Shown: positions 53,604 through 57,229 of the stretch, one piece after another
Position numbering within the stretch: the stretch's first letter is position 1
Layout: each line of letters starts with the position of its first letter
Assembly: GCA_049999765.1 (NCBI GenBank)
Contig: JBNGIQ010009281.1
Location: 1-57,229, forward strand
Origin: Phaeoceros laevis
Lineage: Eukaryota; Anthocerotophyta; Anthocerotopsida; Notothyladales
DNA length: 57,229 nt
Direction: 5' to 3'
Program-made: the position numbers and the translations under genes
Notes under the pieces: generated by a model
What the model saw: the letters and a program-made list of their open reading frames with translations, nothing else
Told to the model about the DNA's origin: nothing
The model's database searches: none

Positions 53604-55089
53604 AGCGGATCAAGAACTCGTGCGGTGCGGAGGCGGAGCTCGAGGCCAGGGACACTCCAATTCGCTTCGCTGTTAGTTTCGAAGCTAAACCGTATGGTAC
53701 CAGAACAACTGTGGTAGCAACAACGTCGTGGCTTCATCGCGATGCATCAAGAGGTTCTCGTGGCAGTTAACAACAGCAACGGACCACGTCCCAACGCAGT
53801 AGCTTACCATTGAAGCGAGGCAAGCAAGGTGGCGTAAAGTCTGGAGCCAGGACGCATCAATGAGTGGAGAAGGTGGAAGTCGCTCAATTACACGTAACGC
53901 ACGAGACAGGCTGTTTGTTGAAACGTATCGATCACGCCGCGTATTGTTGAGATCGTCGTTGTCTATCTTTGGCCTAGCTGACAGTAGCTGTAGGATTCCC
54001 GATGAAACTGGCTGCGTCGTAGCTAAAGAGCAATGTTTTTATTCAACCTAATTTTATTCTTCTTCCAAGCAGGGAAGGGCATCGGAGGGCATCGCACCCA
54101 GCCCTGCCCAGCTGGTCCCAAGCGAAAGAAGGTTGGCAGGAGAACCGGGACCAGCACCGGGATGCAGGCAAGGGAGCAGGTATTGGTCCCAGGCCCGTGC
54201 CCGTGCCCGTGCCAGGTGCAGTTTGTGTGTTCTCCTTGCTCCTACCTTCATTCCTCTGTTTCGTGTTTTTCTGTTTTGCTGTTAGAGTCCCTTGCTTTCA
54301 AGCACTTGCCACAGTTTGCACAGAGCAGTCTGATGTGTGAATGCTATGAGTGCAAGCTTCACTGTTTTACGGCTCCTTGCCTCTGAACTTGCCACCACTC
54401 TCCACAAGGAATGCCACTCATCAGTCTGCATGGCACACAGAATATAGCACACTACACATTTCATCCCCTCACAGCACACCCTTTACCGAACACCAATTTC
54501 ATGTTTCACTGCTCTTTTTTTAATGCATATGTCTCTATTGCTGGCCCTAGTTGCTGGCTGGACAACCTCGGTTTGCCAGCTACTGTTTTTCGCAGAAAAT
54601 TCAATCAGCTTCATGTTGATTGCTTCAAATAGTCGGGAGAGTAGTACCACTAGCCAACTGGCTCTTACCAAATTCTTTCAAAAAATAGTGCACGAAAGTA
54701 TAAGTTCAACTCTCACCACCGCTAAGCTTAAACAGTGATGCTTAGTGGGTATGCTGGGTCCAGTAATGAGTCGGCTTGTTCGTACTCGTGGCTGCAGCAG
54801 CTGCCACGACGAGGCCTCCAATCATTCACAATGCACGGTAGGCACCGGCGGCCCGGAGAAGTAGGTCCGGAGAAGTAGCCTCTATGAATTATGCAAGTTG
54901 TCGCTCCCTATCTTTCATCTCCGTCACTCATCTCTCTCATCGTCTCCATAAACTAGTCCGGGTCACAGCTAGCACTGTTCAAGGCAACATAGCTCCTCAG
55001 GTCTCTTGGAGTCCTTCTCCTTCTTTAGGGAGCAAAGGATGCTTTGCCTCATTCGGTTATCGAGCATTCTGTGAACCTGCGCAGGGACA
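53604..55089. other. Divergent intergenic region
   Basis: About 1.5 kb between divergent genes. A short run of gtgcccgtgcccgtgcc is near 54197. No coding frame supported. Confidence 0.35.
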
Positions 55090-56317
55090 ATGGCTAGGTC
55101 TCAAGCCATGGCCGTCTCCATCTTCCTCTCCCTGCTGCTTCTGCTTGATTTGAACCAGTGCTCTGCCTCCAGAAGTCTTCCATCTACAGACGTCGAGGGA
55201 AACTCGCTGGCCATCGCTCTCCCCTCGGAGCGTGCCGCTGGCGTCGGTGACAGCAGCGTCCCCCGAGTGGGGTGCAACACCCCCGATCCGCTGTTCGACC
55301 CTGTGCACGAGGTGATTGCCGGAAGGGACGTGATATGGCAGAAAACCCCGGGAGCCAAGGCGGTGCTGCTCATGATCCACGCCCGCGGCGGAGACCCCTT
55401 CCGCTACTTCGACAAGACTGACAACTGCCAAGTCTGCACCGGCCTGCCCGAGGACCGGCTGAATGTGTTGGAGGGAATTAGGCGTGGCTATGGCAATGTC
55501 CTGGCCATCCAATCAGCCGGCTACGAGTACGATGTGAGCTGCCTCGCTGACTCTCCGTCTGTTCTTCCTGCTGCCTAGCAATTTGAGAGGCACTGGGTGT
55601 CTGACCTGCGCCTGTGGTGTGCAGTATTGGCCTCCGGAAGAGTCCACTGACCTCGCTGCCTACCTTGAAATTTTGGACACCTGGATCAAGAGAGAGGAAC
55701 TCCAGGACCTTCCAGTGGTTACTCTGGGAGTGTCCATGGGGGGCAACTTCTCGGCTGTTCTGGCTCTCTACTACCAGCTGGACTCGCTGGGCATCATGCT
55801 TGCCCCCGGGCAGCCTGATGCCCTAGCCCTTGCCAACAGCAGCTTCCCTCCCAGCCTCTTCGTCTTCATGGGCAAGGACGACCTGGTGCCCTACATTCTC
55901 AAGGGAATCGCCACTGTGTCCAGTCTTGGAGTGGACGTCGATACCATTGTTCTTCCCAACTACGCTTTGTATCCGCTGTTCTTTACTGAGCGCATTCCCT
56001 GCCTCCCTGACAGTCTCTCGATTGCTATCTTCAACTCACTGAAGAATGGTGGTTGGATAGACGGGGACGGGTACCTCACTGACAACCCCCGGTTGAACAC
56101 CGACTGGATCAAGGTGCTTGAAGGGGACAACTTTTTGGGCCAGTGTGGTGAGCAACTTTGCTGGCAGAGTGAGATTGCTGAGGAGCTGTACGTAGCCGAC
56201 GGTGTGCACGCCGTCTCAGGTATGAAGGCCAAGGAGATTTTCGACTGGCATGACCATGTCTTATTCAAGAGTCCTTACACCTACAAGCACGAAGCGAAGA
56301 CGATCTTTCCCTTGTAG
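55090..56317 (+). CDS. Secreted alpha/beta hydrolase-fold protein, two exons
   Basis: Exons 55090-55533 and 55625-56317, phase 0, 378 residues. The N-terminus carries a signal peptide (MAVSIFLSLLLLLDLNQCSA; first Met at residue 1, another at 7). The fold is suggested by strand-turn patterns: AKAVLLMIHARGGDP with a possible oxyanion-hole HARGG, the nucleophile elbow GVSMGG (Ser185), and an acid/His region near GKDDLVPYI and DGVHAVSG. Cysteines are numerous and paired (NCQVC, IPC, QCGEQLC), consistent with an extracellular protein. The substrate is unknown to me; an esterase, lipase or peptidase role is possible. A single intron of 91 bases lies between the lid-side motif GYEYD and YWPPEES. Confidence 0.75.
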
Positions 56318-57030
56318 GTAGTTTTGTGTGTTGCTGGCAGTAGAGCAAGAGAACAGTGTGGTCCAGGAACGTTGCCAGATCATTGGAGGAAAAGTGATTT
56401 TTGAGCTATGAAGTTTTGCGACTGAGGGTAGACCTAGGAAAGGCTGGTGTTGGCCATTTAGTACTATTGTGCATTGCAGCTGCCATGTAATCGCTGGTTG
56501 CTGCAGCAGCAGACAGCTTGAGTAGGATTGTCACATTGACATATCCTCCTGTATGAACTTAATTTTATTGAAAGGTTCCAAGTGACAATAGTTGAACTGC
56601 CAAGCCAAATGCAGCCCAAACTACATAGTAAGAAGGATGAAAACGGCTTTTGCGCAGCAGAAAGGTCGTACTCCTGAGCAACAGAAAGTGCAACTCGCTA
56701 GAGCAGTTGTTCCAAGTCAAACAACACTGGCATCGAGGAAAAACATACAATGCATGCAGAAGTACAGTACCACGTTAGCACTGAAAGAAAAACTGTGAAA
56801 AACAAGCTAACATGTGTCTACTAACAATTCATGGTATGAACAAATAAACAATTTGAAGTATTTGCTCTGCAAATATCTTTCAGTTGCAACTAGCTAGCAA
56901 GTCAACTTATAGTGGCCAGTGTAAAGCCTTCTAGCATGTCATAAATTTTGCTTCAAATCTGAAAAAATGGCTTGCGGCACAAACCAAGATGTAGCCAAGA
57001 GGTACCGAGCTTGGAACGATCATGATCGAG
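56318..57030. other. Convergent intergenic region
   Basis: 3' UTRs of the flanking genes; no other feature seen. Confidence 0.4.
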
Positions 57031-57151
57031 CTAAAGTTCGAAGTTCTGGCCATTGGCCTCCAAGAATTCCATAAAAGCGCCATGAATGAAGTCTTCTTCT
57101 GCTTTTACATTGGAAGAGAATTCCAGCGTCATGCGAACAAAAACAGGGACT
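57031..57151 (-). CDS. Probable last exon of a gene extending beyond the window
   Basis: On the minus strand an acceptor gttatccag at 57152-57160 is followed by a 39-codon frame with protein-like composition (VPVFVRMTLEFSSNV, FIHGAFMEFLEANGQ) and a stop at 57031-57033. The preceding exon should lie past the window edge or in its last bases. I do not recognise the protein. Evidence is limited to the splice acceptor, frame and composition. Confidence 0.4.
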
Positions 57152-57229
57152 CTGGATAACAAGAACTATTGGTGATATGGTACACGAGTTCCCTCCGATC
57201 TACTTTTCTCAGCTCACAGTCCTTGCCAC

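Overview
The window looks like nuclear DNA of a land plant, probably a non-seed plant (bryophyte, lycophyte or fern grade). The reasons are GT-AG introns of roughly 70-300 bp, a TPLATE-complex TML subunit, UBA2-type RNA-binding protein, mitochondrial KAS, plant-type complex I subunits, an intronless 1042-residue PLS-class pentatricopeptide protein, and degenerate hAT DNA. The species cannot be named from the sequence. Exon boundaries below were worked out by hand from splice signals, phase and family motifs; in every multi-exon model the phases close to an exact number of codons.

Layout. 1-0.3 kb: GC-rich minisatellite. 1.2-2.9 kb (-): secreted L-type lectin with an Ala-Pro-rich tail. 5.4-6.6 kb (-): UBA2-like two-RRM protein. 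7.9-8.3 kb (-): small complex I subunit. 9.1-9.6 kb (+): PDRG1-like prefoldin-type protein. 10.3-12.6 kb (+): ASCC1-like KH plus 2H-phosphoesterase protein, 11 exons. 14.7-17.2 kb (+): ATP-grasp-like protein. 18.7-25.3 kb: mobile-element island holding a broken hAT transposase, then a 3.5-kb unit bounded by 38-bp inverted repeats that carries a five-exon Crypton-like tyrosine recombinase, with strong hairpins outside both ends. 25.4 kb (-): tRNA-Ala(AGC). 26.5-27.3 kb (-): exosome RRP42. 28.4-30.1 kb: divergent pair (unknown protein / plastid HMA-like protein). 31.5-34.3 kb: divergent pair TML / NDUFA8. 35.1-38.3 kb (+): PPR protein. 40.0-41.1 kb (+): MGNC-starting membrane-anchored protein. 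41.8-44.1 kb (-): tyrosine-aminotransferase-like enzyme. 44.1-48.2 kb: no gene seen. 48.2-51.8 kb: divergent pair IMP1-like peptidase / mitochondrial KAS. 52.9-53.6 kb (-): four-EF-hand calmodulin-like protein. 55.1-56.3 kb (+): secreted alpha/beta hydrolase. 57.0-57.2 kb (-): last exon of a gene running off the window.

The host genes are ordinary housekeeping genes, several of them mitochondrial (two complex I subunits, inner-membrane peptidase, KAS), and they do not form one pathway. The accessory interest is the 18.5-25.3 kb island. Its recombinase has recognisable DUF3504/Crypton-type motifs, its catalytic tyrosine is created only by splicing, one in-frame stop interrupts it, and the inverted repeats around it are not expected of a classical Crypton.

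All three 100-N gaps lie inside coding exons. Each gap closes in frame when removed (the middle one together with an 89-bp exact duplicate of its flank), so they are probably scaffolding artefacts and not missing sequence.
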